This document shows, in pieces, positions 1 to 8,301 of a stretch of 57,027 nucleotides of DNA. This DNA is from Telmatospirillum sp. (GTDB lineage Bacteria; Pseudomonadota; Alphaproteobacteria; Rhodospirillales; Magnetospirillaceae), in the NCBI GenBank assembly GCA_031291415.1, contig JARLJB010000188.1, positions 1 to 57,027 of the forward strand, read 5' to 3'. A program made the position numbers and the translations under genes. A model generated the notes under the pieces. The model saw nothing but the letters and a program-made list of their open reading frames with translations. It was not told where the DNA came from and ran no database searches. The number at the start of each line of letters is the position of its first letter. The stretch's first letter is position 1.

Positions 1-2
1 CC

Positions 3-116
3 TACCCAACGGGCCTGAAAGTCGAGGATGCCGAGATGGACGCGCTCAACCTTCATCGTCACGATTTCCACGCCGATTGGAACTACACGATCAGGCCCCA
101 AAATCCTAAATCGTAG
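3..116 (+). mobile_element. 3' end of an ISAzo13-like transposase gene (partial)
   Basis: The reading frame open from the window edge ends at a TAG and encodes about 37 residues containing the tract FHADWNYTIRPQ. From memory, a very similar FHxxWNYTI tail closes ISAzo13-family DDE transposases. The rest of the gene lies outside the window. No inverted repeat could be delimited after the stop, so the element's right end is placed only loosely between 117 and about 140. The identification rests on this short tail alone. Confidence 0.6.
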
Positions 117-142
117 CGGTAATTATTGAACAAGCCCTTAGC

Positions 143-490
143 CTATTTCCTCACGCTTTTCTGCAGTGTGTCGACCAAACCTTGCACCGGTGCGAAGGCG
201 GCGGTGAACACGGCCGTCGTCAGATTGGCGATATTGCTGCTGTCGGCAACGGCGGTCTCGACCCCTTCTTTGATCAGCTTCTGCTGCAGCGCAATGAACT
301 CGACCGGAGAGGTCACCGTGGCAAGCGCCTGGATCGAAGCGGCAAGCTTCGCGACATTTCTGGTTGCCAGCGACTGATAAGCCGAGGCCAGTTCCTGGAT
401 ACCGGCGATGGCGGCGCTGCCGCTCTTGCTCAGAGCCTCGACATTGCTTTTGGTGGCGGTGGTTATCTGTTCAACAGTGGCACTGGTCAT
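143..490 (-). CDS. Phasin family protein
   Basis: A 115-residue protein rich in Ala, Ser, Thr and Val with long predicted amphipathic helices and no signal peptide. It contains the spacing typical of small phasins: an N-terminal TKSNVEALSKSG segment, then ASAYQSLATRNV and FIALQQKLIKEGVE. Phasins coat polyhydroxyalkanoate granules in the cytoplasm. Rhodospirillales usually carry several. A GAGGGAA ribosome site lies about 8 nt before the ATG. It is transcribed away from the TonB receptor gene, with no polyhydroxyalkanoate synthesis gene nearby. The family call is good, but the specific granule role is inferred. Confidence 0.8.
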   Translation of the reverse strand: MTSATVEQITTATKSNVEALSKSGSAAIAGIQELASAYQSLATRNVAKLAASIQALATVTSPVEFIALQQKLIKEGVETAVADSSNIANLTTAVFTAAFAPVQGLVDTLQKSVRK

Positions 491-855
491 TTGGAAGTTC
501 CCTCATCGGTCGGTTACGCGATGCTGATTGCTGCACCGCAATAGCGCGATGCCACACTATGCCATTTTCACGAAAGCACAAACATCATATTGCGGCGCAG
601 CATAACCCGTTGCCGCGATTGGCCGTGATGAAGATAAACTCGCCGACACCGTCCATAAAAAGTCCATCATTTCATGTATTTGTCATAAAATTGACCGTTA
701 TTTGAAATTGTTCATCCGTATATTCCCGGTTCAAGGACGTCCGTGGGGATTTTTCGTCCAATGAAAAATCCAACTTTTGCAGTGTTGTTTTCCGGCATCG
801 ATAATCTTTCGATGTTTCCGGCCGGATTTATGTTTCCATTTGGTGGGGGGGCTTC
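491..855. other. Divergent intergenic region with two hairpins
   Basis: No gene is seen here. The half nearer the TonB receptor is AT-rich. It holds two inverted repeats: GGATTTTTC / GAAAAATCC (9 bp, 7-nt loop, 747-771) and CATCGA / TCGATG (6 bp, 7-nt spacer, 796-814). Both lie in the probable promoter or 5' leader of the receptor gene. No cobalamin-riboswitch motif or clear Fur box was recognised. Confidence 0.5.
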
Positions 856-3192
856 ATGAGGTCGAATCTGTTGGTGGGAGTCTGTCTTTCGGCGCTTTGC
901 GCAATGGGGATTGCGCGGGCCGAGGACGTTCATGATCTGTCATCGGTCGAAACCGTGACCGTCACCGCCCCCGGCGAAACCCGCCACGTCCAGTCGATCA
1001 ATGACGCCACCATGCAGGAAGCAGGAACGGCCGCCAGCCCGCTCCAGGTCATCTCGCAACTTCCGAGCGTGAACTTCCTTGCCTCGGATCCCTATGGAGC
1101 CGATGAGTTCGGGGTCCGCATCTCGATGCGGGGATTCAACCAGAACCAGTTGGGGTTCACGCTCGATGACGTGCCCCTTGGCGATATGACCTACGGCAAC
1201 TGGAACGGCCTCCACATCAGCCGCGCCATCATCAACGAAAATGTCGGACGGGCGGCGATCTCCCAGGGCACCGGCGCGTTGGGAACAGCATCGAACAGCA
1301 ACCTCGGCGGCACCCTCCAGTTCTATTCGCTCGATCCGTCTGAAAAGCCGGGTGTCCGGGCCGATCAGTCCTTTGGCAGTTACAATCAGCTGCGAAGCTA
1401 TGCGCGGCTTGACTCCGGCCGATTACCGTCGGGAACCAAGGTGACCCTTTCGGCCGTCTACGAAAATTCCGACAAATGGAAAGGCGGTGGGAATATCGCG
1501 CAGCCGCTTTATCAGGTTAATGGAAAGATCATCCAAAACGTTGGGCAGGAAGGAACTCTCTCGGCATTTTTGAATTATTCGGACAGAACAGAGAGTGAAA
1601 ACGAATCCCTGTCTCACGAATATATCAACAAACTTGGATATAACTGGGATTACATCGGCGACTGGTCGAAATCAGTACGATCGGCTTTTGCCGCGGAAGC
1701 TGACCAGGCCTACGGCGTCCGCAATTATCCGGTCAGTGCGGTCAATTCGATTGGCGGCAGTGCATCCAATCGCGGCTCAGCGATTTATTACGGCGGATCC
1801 GGCCTGCGCAAAGACACCTTGGGGGGCGTAACCTACAAAACGCCGTTGGCTAACGACCTTGATCTCAAAACCACGATTTATGGACATCGCGACGACGGTG
1901 TCGGGCTGTGGTTTGCGCCAAGCGCCTTTTTCAACAATCCCGTCACCAACCAGCCGCTTCTGCAGGTCAACGGCTCGCCGATCCTGTTGCGGACGTCGGA
2001 ATACGGCCTGACCCGCGATGGCGCCCTGTCGTCGCTGACCTACAACACCGGCGCGCACACCATCGAAGGCGGCTTCTGGATGGAGAAGGAATATTTCGAT
2101 CTGGCGCGCAGGCTCTACGCCACCAGCCCGGCAAGCCCGATCTACGACGTGGGGGAATGGCCGACGAATCCGTGGCTCACGCAGTGGGCCTATCATTTCA
2201 ACACAAGCGTGTTCCAGGTCTACCTGCAGGATGCCTACAAGATCACCGACACATTGACCCTGACGGCCGGCGCCAAGACGATCAACACATGGACGACCGG
2301 CAAACTGGCGCAATGGTCGCTTGCCTCCGGCAACTATGCCCAGGGAAGTCTTTACGCCGGAGACAAATTCCTGCCGCAGATCGGCTTTAACCAAAAGATC
2401 TTCGGCCGCGACGAAATTTTCGCCGATGTCGCCAAGAACATGCGGGCGTTCGTCGCCGGCGGCCCCGGCTTCACGACCTCGCCCTGGGGAACCAGCCAGG
2501 CCAACTTCGACAATTACGTCAAGGGCTCCATCAAGCCGGAAACGTCCTGGAGCGAGGAAATCGGCTACCGCTTCAACCACGATCCGACCACGGCCGAGGT
2601 CAGCGTCTTCCATACCAACTTTTCTCATCGCCTGCTATCGGCGTCGCCAGGCGGCGTCTCGATCGCCACCGGGGCGGCCAACATCCTGACCAATGTCGGC
2701 GGCGTGACCTCCGACGGCGTCGATGTCGCCGTCACCAACAAGCTGCCTTACCATCTGAGCTGGTACAATGGCGCCACCTGGAACCGGTCGACCTATGACA
2801 AAAATGTCGTGGTCAGCGGTCAGTTTTACGGGACCAAGGGCAAAATCACTTACGATACGCCGAAGTATCTCTTCAAAACCGACCTCGCCTGGCATGACGA
2901 CGGTTTTTTTGCCCATATCGGCGGGCAATACACCGGGAAACGCTTCTATACCTACACCGACGACAACTATGCCTCGGCCTATTTCATCACCAATCTGGGG
3001 GTCGGCTACGTTCTGGACGAACTGGGGCCGTTGCACGAGAGCCGCATCCAACTGAACGTTTACAATCTGTTCGACAAGAAATACGTCTCCGCCTTTACCA
3101 ACGCCGACATGAGCGATCCGACCGGTCAGAAAGCGGATCTGCTGCTGGGGGCGCCCAGGACCATCATGGGGAGCATTTCCGTCAAGTGGTAA
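856..3192 (+). CDS. TonB-dependent outer-membrane receptor
   Basis: A 778-residue protein with a signal peptide ending near ARA-ED. An N-terminal plug follows (residues about 40-160, with the SMRGFNQNQLGFTLDDVPLG region typical of TonB receptors), then a long beta-barrel rich in aromatic residues ending in the terminal strand SISVKW. Such receptors import iron chelates or other large substrates using TonB-ExbBD energy. The ligand cannot be read from sequence. A run of G and T precedes the ATG as a plausible ribosome site. The gene converges on an exported M16 protease, a pairing also seen in PqqL/Fus-type import systems. No tonB, exbB or siderophore genes are nearby. Confidence 0.9.
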   Translation: MRSNLLVGVCLSALCAMGIARAEDVHDLSSVETVTVTAPGETRHVQSINDATMQEAGTAASPLQVISQLPSVNFLASDPYGADEFGVRISMRGFNQNQLGFTLDDVPLGDMTYGNWNGLHISRAIINENVGRAAISQGTGALGTASNSNLGGTLQFYSLDPSEKPGVRADQSFGSYNQLRSYARLDSGRLPSGTKVTLSAVYENSDKWKGGGNIAQPLYQVNGKIIQNVGQEGTLSAFLNYSDRTESENESLSHEYINKLGYNWDYIGDWSKSVRSAFAAEADQAYGVRNYPVSAVNSIGGSASNRGSAIYYGGSGLRKDTLGGVTYKTPLANDLDLKTTIYGHRDDGVGLWFAPSAFFNNPVTNQPLLQVNGSPILLRTSEYGLTRDGALSSLTYNTGAHTIEGGFWMEKEYFDLARRLYATSPASPIYDVGEWPTNPWLTQWAYHFNTSVFQVYLQDAYKITDTLTLTAGAKTINTWTTGKLAQWSLASGNYAQGSLYAGDKFLPQIGFNQKIFGRDEIFADVAKNMRAFVAGGPGFTTSPWGTSQANFDNYVKGSIKPETSWSEEIGYRFNHDPTTAEVSVFHTNFSHRLLSASPGGVSIATGAANILTNVGGVTSDGVDVAVTNKLPYHLSWYNGATWNRSTYDKNVVVSGQFYGTKGKITYDTPKYLFKTDLAWHDDGFFAHIGGQYTGKRFYTYTDDNYASAYFITNLGVGYVLDELGPLHESRIQLNVYNLFDKKYVSAFTNADMSDPTGQKADLLLGAPRTIMGSISVKW

Positions 3193-3207
3193 CGAATCAC
3201 CTGTTGT

Positions 3208-3237
3208 GGGCGTCCCGGCATGACTACCGGGACGCCC
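3208..3237. terminator. Strong hairpin between convergent genes
   Basis: GGGCGTCCCGG pairs perfectly with CCGGGACGCCC across an 8-nt loop, directly between the stop codons of the TonB receptor and the M16 protease genes. There is no U-tract on either side, so it is a likely shared transcription end or mRNA 3' stabiliser rather than a textbook intrinsic terminator. Confidence 0.55.
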
Positions 3238-3246
3238 GCCGCACAT

Positions 3247-6099
3247 TCAAAGGGCCGTTCCGTCCGGCAGGATGACCAGGTTCCAAGCCGCCTCGTCGGT
3301 CAGCCATTTGCGTGCGGTATCGCGAACCGAGGTCGGCGTCACCGCATCCAGTCCGGAGACCGCGTTGCGAATGGCATCAAGCTGGCGGTCATCGGATTGC
3401 GCGCGAACCAGATTGGCTGCCCAATATCCATTAGTTTGTTGAGCCTTGCGGGTCGTCTCGATCAGTGGTTTGCGAGCCCGCTCGAATTCGTCGGCCCCCA
3501 CCTCGCGGGATCTTAAGTCAGCGACGATGTCACCCAGTGTCTCGTGGAACATTGCGATCTTGTCCGGCGGCGTCTCGACCTCGGCGCTGAAATAGCCAAA
3601 ACCGGGGAAGATCCTCGAACTGATAAGCCGGACATGCGGCGAGTAAGTGCCGCCGATCCTGGTCCGGAACTCGTCGAACAACCTCTGTCGCAAAACGGCC
3701 TGCAGGACGCGCAGATCATCGACCTCGCGCCAATCGCCCAGAGAATCGGGGGCCGGCCACGCGACGAAGGCGATGGACTGGTCAGTCCGTCCATGATGGA
3801 CCAGCCGCACGGGCTCCTTGTTTCCCGGCGGCAACCTGACGATCAGATTTTTCGCATCGATCGGCTGCAGCTCCGAACGCGCCGGCAGACTTCCCAGTGT
3901 CACGGCGACGGCGGCGACCGCCTGCTCGACCGTGACATTGCCGACAACCGCCACCTCGAGTGGCGAGGAAGCAAGGACGGGTCGCAGCAAGGCCATCATC
4001 TCGTCGGGACTGGTCCGGTCGATGGACGCATTGTCGGGAAACAGCCACCGGTTGTCGCCGCCGTGCAGCAAGGCCTCGCCATCGCGCTGGAAAACCGACG
4101 ACGGCGTGTTTTCCAGTTGTGGCAGGATCATCCGGATTTTGCCCCGCGCCTCTTCGAAACCTTCGGGCCGCCAACCAGGATGGGCAATATAGGCGGTCAG
4201 CAGCTGCAGTTCCGCGTCGAGATCCTGCGGACGGGTCGTTCCATTCAATTCGAAAAACTTGTCGTTGGCCTGGAACTGGGCCTGCACCGATCGTGACGCC
4301 ATAAGACGGTTGATGTCGACGATCGACGCCTTGTCGAGCCCGCCGTTCAACAGGCCGCCAAAACTGATCGTCCAGAGCGGCGGCGGCGTTTCGGCCGACA
4401 GGCCGGCCCGGCCATGGCCGAAACTGACGGCGACGAGAATCTGATCGTCACGAAAATCCGTCGGCTTGACGGTCAGCCTGACACCGTTCTCAAACCGTAC
4501 CAACGTGGTTCCGAGATCGGCGACAACACTCTGCTGAACCACGCGGCCGGCGCTTCCGAACGATCCGTAGGGCCAGCTTTCCAACTTGGTGTCCGGTTGC
4601 GTCGCCACGGCATCCTGGTTGAGCGCATCGGTCATAATCGGGACGAGCCCGTCCACCGTCTCGGCACCACTGGCGAAAAAAAGCGGCCCCGCCCCGGCGA
4701 AAGCCCGCCGGAGGGCCCCGTTGACCTTGTCGGCCGTCAACCCTTGCAAAGCCTCTTCGACCAGTTTCTTGCTGTCGGCCGGATGCAGAAAGACCTCGCC
4801 GGCATCGGTTTTGCCAACCAGACCTTCGGCGAGCACTGGCGTCGGCCTCTTGTCGGCGCCAGCCAATGCCGCGTCGAAAGCGCGATGAAAGACGACCGCC
4901 TGCCGATCGACCTCGTCCTGGCTGAAGCCCTCGGTGGCGGCTTTTCGAAAGGCCTGACCCGTGGCCGCAAGCCCCGCCTTCAGTCCTTCGGATGTCGTCG
5001 TCGCTGCGCCCAGGTAGGCGGTTGTAACGGATCTGGCCCGGTCATGATAACCGGCCACGGCGCCGACGAAGGGCGGCGTCGGTCCATGAGCGATATCCTG
5101 AAGGCGTTGGCTCAAGGCGGCGGCGGCAAGTTGGCGCAAGGTATCTTCGATCTCATAGGCTTTGTCGTCCGGCCCGTCGTGAAACGGCTGGTTCCAGACG
5201 ATGGAAAGCTGGTTCTGCGCTCCGGCTTCAAAATGGGTCCGGCTCTCGAACGGCCGGTCGCTTGGCGGACCCAGCCGAGGATCGGCGCCGGCAAGGCCGC
5301 GACCTTGCCAATCCGAGAATTTGTCTTTGATCTTGTCTTCGATCATCGCCGGATCGATGTCGCCGACGACAATCAGGGTCGTCCGCTCCGGACGATACCA
5401 ACTGTCGTAGAAGACTCTGAGATCGTCCGCCGTCGCCTTTTGGATGACCTCGACATCGCCGATGGTCAGATGATCGCCGAGCGGCTGATCCTTGAAAAGG
5501 AAGGCAAGCTGGTCCTTGGCGGCCCGCCGGTTGGGTGTATCGCCGAGCCGTTCCTCGGACAGAACGACATTGCGTTCGGAGGCGACGGCATCCTGGCTGA
5601 TCAGCAGTTCGCTCGCGGTTTCGCGCATCAGGTCAAGGGCTGTGTCGACGCTGTCACCGTCAGCATGCGGCACATCGAATTTGTAGACGGTCTGGGTCGG
5701 TCCGGTCGAGGCATTGGTATCGGCACCGAGCGCGGCACCAAGGCGTTCCATCCGACGGAAGACTTCGCCTTCCGGCACATGCGTCGAACCACGGAACGCC
5801 ATATGCTCAAGAAAGTGGGCCAATCCCCGCTGTGCTTCGTTTTCTTCGATGGAACCAACCCCGACACGCAGACGGAAGGAAACCTCGCCAGGCGGGGTGG
5901 CGTTTTTCAGGACGGCATAACGCATGCCGTTGGACAGCGTACCGAAATGCACGTTGGGATCGGCCGGCAAATCGCTGATGCTCTGTGGCCACAGGGAATT
6001 GGACGGCAGCGGCGACGGCGCGTCGGCCGCCCAACAATGGCCGGCAAGAAGAACCAACGCTGCCGAAAGACAAGCGCCCCCCCAAAGACCAATCCGCAC
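3247..6099 (-). CDS. Secreted M16-family zinc metalloprotease
   Basis: A 950-residue protein with an N-terminal signal peptide (cleavage near CWA-AD). The inverted zinc motif HFLEH lies at residues 95-99 and the distal glutamate region (ERNVVLSEE) near 175-182. Two further M16 domain repeats occupy the C-terminal half, giving the long single-chain, periplasmic PqqL/FusC-like architecture. M16 enzymes enclose and cut peptides inside a clamshell. The start is a GTG preceded by GAGAGGGGG. It converges with the TonB receptor, which suggests joint import and processing of a proteinaceous substrate, but this link is inference. No pqq biosynthesis genes are present, so a role in PQQ maturation is unlikely. 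Confidence 0.88.
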   Translation of the reverse strand: MRIGLWGGACLSAALVLLAGHCWAADAPSPLPSNSLWPQSISDLPADPNVHFGTLSNGMRYAVLKNATPPGEVSFRLRVGVGSIEENEAQRGLAHFLEHMAFRGSTHVPEGEVFRRMERLGAALGADTNASTGPTQTVYKFDVPHADGDSVDTALDLMRETASELLISQDAVASERNVVLSEERLGDTPNRRAAKDQLAFLFKDQPLGDHLTIGDVEVIQKATADDLRVFYDSWYRPERTTLIVVGDIDPAMIEDKIKDKFSDWQGRGLAGADPRLGPPSDRPFESRTHFEAGAQNQLSIVWNQPFHDGPDDKAYEIEDTLRQLAAAALSQRLQDIAHGPTPPFVGAVAGYHDRARSVTTAYLGAATTTSEGLKAGLAATGQAFRKAATEGFSQDEVDRQAVVFHRAFDAALAGADKRPTPVLAEGLVGKTDAGEVFLHPADSKKLVEEALQGLTADKVNGALRRAFAGAGPLFFASGAETVDGLVPIMTDALNQDAVATQPDTKLESWPYGSFGSAGRVVQQSVVADLGTTLVRFENGVRLTVKPTDFRDDQILVAVSFGHGRAGLSAETPPPLWTISFGGLLNGGLDKASIVDINRLMASRSVQAQFQANDKFFELNGTTRPQDLDAELQLLTAYIAHPGWRPEGFEEARGKIRMILPQLENTPSSVFQRDGEALLHGGDNRWLFPDNASIDRTSPDEMMALLRPVLASSPLEVAVVGNVTVEQAVAAVAVTLGSLPARSELQPIDAKNLIVRLPPGNKEPVRLVHHGRTDQSIAFVAWPAPDSLGDWREVDDLRVLQAVLRQRLFDEFRTRIGGTYSPHVRLISSRIFPGFGYFSAEVETPPDKIAMFHETLGDIVADLRSREVGADEFERARKPLIETTRKAQQTNGYWAANLVRAQSDDRQLDAIRNAVSGLDAVTPTSVRDTARKWLTDEAAWNLVILPDGTAL

Positions 6100-6364
6100 A
6101 GGATCCCCCTCTCAAAAGCTGCATCGGTAATTCTTCATGGCATGCCAGGATTGTCAAATGGCAACGGTAGAATGCCCGTTCCTCACTGCCGATCGGAAAT
6201 AAATGAGTCGAGATTTCTTACACTTTCCGATGGACTCCGGAGCCCACGCCGCACAACCCCACGGACTGAACGATGGCACAAGCTTTGCTTCTGCCGGTTC
6301 CGGCATCGAAATGATGTCTCGCTTTCCGGCGAAGCCGACCGTCGCCGCGCACCGGAGAAGAGAG

Positions 6365-7231
6365 ATGAGCCCTACCAGTAAAATTGTGACGTGTCTTGTG
6401 GTCTTGCTGCTGGCGACGACATCGTCGTTGGCGAATGCCGCGCCGATCAGCGACCTGGTCGTTTTCGGCGACAGCCTGTCAGACGTTGGAAACAATGCTC
6501 AACCGACCCCCTATTGGAACGGCCGTTATTCCAATGGGCCGGTCTGGGTTGAATATCTGAACAATAGCCTCGGTCTTTCCCCGTTGACGGCATCGAGTAT
6601 GGGCGGACGCGACTACGCCACCGGAGGAGCTCAAACGGCCGACATGGTCGTCCAGGCGCAAAGCTACATTGCCGGACCGGGAGTTGATCCCAATGCCTTG
6701 TATGTGGTTTTCGGTGGCGCCAATGACCTGTTCAACAACCCCTCGGCTTCGGCCATTGCGCTGGCCGTCACCAATTTGGCGACGGTGATCGGGGAACTCG
6801 CGGCGAACGGCGCCAGGAATTTCCTGGTTGCCGATCTGCCCGACCTGGGGCTGACGCCCGCCGCTTCCGGAGATCCACTCGACGCCAGCCTGCTGACGCA
6901 AGCCTTCAATGGCGCGTTATTCTCGGCTCTGGACACTCTGTCCGTCGCCGACCAGATCAACATTACGACATTCGATCTCTACGGCCTGCTCGATCAAGCG
7001 GCCGCCGCCCCTGAACGATATGGGTTTGGCAACGTCACAGACCCCTGCATCGGGTTGTCGTCTTGTGACGGTTATCTGTTCTTCGATGACATGCATCCGA
7101 CAACCAAGGGCCATGTCCTGCTGGCCGACGCCGCGCTCGCGGCCTTGCCTGAACCAGCACCGTTGGTCTTGCTGTTGCCCGGACTGCTCATCCTGTTGCG
7201 CCGAAAGGCGCATGCCGGCGTTGGCGCGTAG
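6365..7231 (+). CDS. GDSL/SGNH hydrolase with PEP-CTERM tail
   Basis: Starts at the internal ATG (MSPTSK) because a clear signal peptide follows directly and ends near ANA-AP. The 288-residue product has block I (FGDSLSDVGNN), block III (GGANDLF) and block V (DDMHPTTKGH) of the GDSL lipase/esterase superfamily, giving the Ser-Asp-His triad. The C-terminus has the PEP-CTERM layout: a PEP motif, a hydrophobic span (LVLLLPGLLILL) and an RRK basic end. This suggests sorting by an exosortase and attachment to the envelope or extracellular matrix. No exosortase gene is in the window. Substrate unknown. Confidence 0.85.
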   Translation: MSPTSKIVTCLVVLLLATTSSLANAAPISDLVVFGDSLSDVGNNAQPTPYWNGRYSNGPVWVEYLNNSLGLSPLTASSMGGRDYATGGAQTADMVVQAQSYIAGPGVDPNALYVVFGGANDLFNNPSASAIALAVTNLATVIGELAANGARNFLVADLPDLGLTPAASGDPLDASLLTQAFNGALFSALDTLSVADQINITTFDLYGLLDQAAAAPERYGFGNVTDPCIGLSSCDGYLFFDDMHPTTKGHVLLADAALAALPEPAPLVLLLPGLLILLRRKAHAGVGA

Positions 7232-7248
7232 TCCCATCGGGACATCTG

Positions 7249-7277
7249 AAAAGGCCCGGACACACGACCGGGCCTTT
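7249..7277 (+). terminator. Intrinsic terminator after the GDSL hydrolase
   Basis: AAAGGCCCGG and CCGGGCCTTT form a perfect stem about 18 nt past the stop codon, with T residues on the 3' arm. Confidence 0.75.
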
Positions 7278-7330
7278 CATATGACGAGCCGGCAACTCTG
7301 AAACCCGGCCCCCCTGAACGCCCAGTCCCG

Positions 7331-7639
7331 TTACCCCTGGCTTTCGCCGGGCTTGACGCTGTCCGACTTCTCGGCCGCCAACTTCTGGGTTTGCTGGTAT
7401 TCCAGAGTGGCGCGCGACGGTATTTGCGAGACCTCCTCGCCAGAGGTCGTGCTTCGGTACTCGATGATCACCGAGCCGGTCACGCTGTCGATGGCCAAGG
7501 TCGGGCTGGAATAGGTTTCCGCGGGAACGGTCGGCAATACTTCCGCTCGCGCCGCGTTACTCGAAACGGTTTGAGCCGGTTGCGCCGAAACAGCCTGACT
7601 TGACGCGGTGGCGGCACCGCTGACATTGGGCAAATCCAT
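7331..7639 (-). CDS. Small FlaG-like protein
   Basis: A 102-residue protein starting at the ATG (MDLPNV) that has a GGAGGG site 7-8 nt upstream. The first half is low-complexity Ala/Ser/Gln/Val. The second half (TLAIDSVTGSVIIEYRS, then EEVSQIPS) resembles the conserved beta-hairpin of FlaG, where a DxxTGxxIxQIP pattern is usual. FlaG proteins affect flagellar filament length. No flagellar genes are next to it, so the assignment rests on motif resemblance alone. It could equally be an uncharacterised small protein. Confidence 0.4.
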   Translation of the reverse strand: MDLPNVSGAATASSQAVSAQPAQTVSSNAARAEVLPTVPAETYSSPTLAIDSVTGSVIIEYRSTTSGEEVSQIPSRATLEYQQTQKLAAEKSDSVKPGESQG

Positions 7640-7742
7640 AGCCTTCCCTCCGAATTGGGGGGCGAAGAAAACCGAAACATTCGGCTCTCCTGGCGGCTCG
7701 CGACCAGTTTCCGGTCGAAAACCGCCAATTAAACTTCTGATA

Positions 7743-7937
7743 TTATACGGACGGACCGGCAAAACCAGGCAGGATTCTTTCCTGGAGTTTGACAGCCGTG
7801 CGGGTTCCGCAATCGCCGATCACGAGGCTCACCGGCCGCGGCGTTCCTCCTTGAAAAAACGGCTGCGCCAGAAGACCGTCATCGACGACCCAGGTCAAAC
7901 AGTACACCGACGGCAACGCTGTGGGGGTCGATGGCAT
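7743..7937 (-). CDS. Hypothetical 64-residue protein
   Basis: Family not recognised. The ATG chosen (MPSTPT) has a GGAGGG ribosome site 8 nt upstream, the main argument that it is expressed. The product has one Cys in the N-terminal third and one in the middle, a hydrophobic VSLVIGDCG stretch and no signal peptide. It lies between the FlaG-like gene and the tRNA-Lys terminator on the same strand. It may be spurious. Confidence 0.3.
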   Translation of the reverse strand: MPSTPTALPSVYCLTWVVDDGLLAQPFFQGGTPRPVSLVIGDCGTRTAVKLQERILPGFAGPSV

Positions 7938-8093
7938 GGCGTCCCTCCACTCAGACGGTTTCCCCCGACCTTTCCGACATACGTCCGGGACTGGAGGAAG
8001 GGACATACGCTCGCGGCCCAGCGGGCGATTCATCTTCAGCCAGATGCACAGATCGCTCCCCCCAGAAGACGACTTCCGGGGACCACCTAAACG

Positions 8094-8121
8094 AAAGGCC
8101 CGGCTTCTTCGGCCGGGCCTT
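8094..8121 (-). terminator. Terminator of tRNA-Lys
   Basis: A GC-rich perfect stem (AAGGCCCGGC / GCCGGGCCTT) with a 7-nt loop lies about 30 nt past the tRNA 3' end. On the minus strand it runs into TTTCGTTT. Confidence 0.75.
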
Positions 8122-8150
8122 GGGGAAAGCGTTGGTACGCTTTCAATATT

Positions 8151-8226
<76 letters not shown>

Positions 8227-8241
8227 GTAACGGGAGGCCGG

Positions 8242-8270
8242 TTATTAGCAAAGGCGGGGCCATTTGTCGA
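8242..8270 (-). promoter_or_regulatory. Sigma-70-type promoter for tRNA-Lys
   Basis: On the minus strand TCGACA and TAATAA are separated by exactly 17 nt. This puts the start point about 8-10 nt before the mature tRNA 5' end. Inferred from spacing and consensus resemblance. Confidence 0.5.
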
Positions 8271-8301
8271 ATGCTTTTTTGCCCAAGCCCTTCATTTTGG
8301 C

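Noticed and set aside
491-855. Cobalamin riboswitch or Fur box ahead of the TonB receptor
   Set aside because: Only simple hairpins are present. Neither the B12-box nor a Fur-like GATAATGATAAT pattern was found.
4414-6381. A 655-codon frame opposite the M16 protease gene
   Set aside because: It is a mirror of the high-GC codon bias of the true gene, with no domain or signal peptide. The minus-strand product has clear catalytic motifs.
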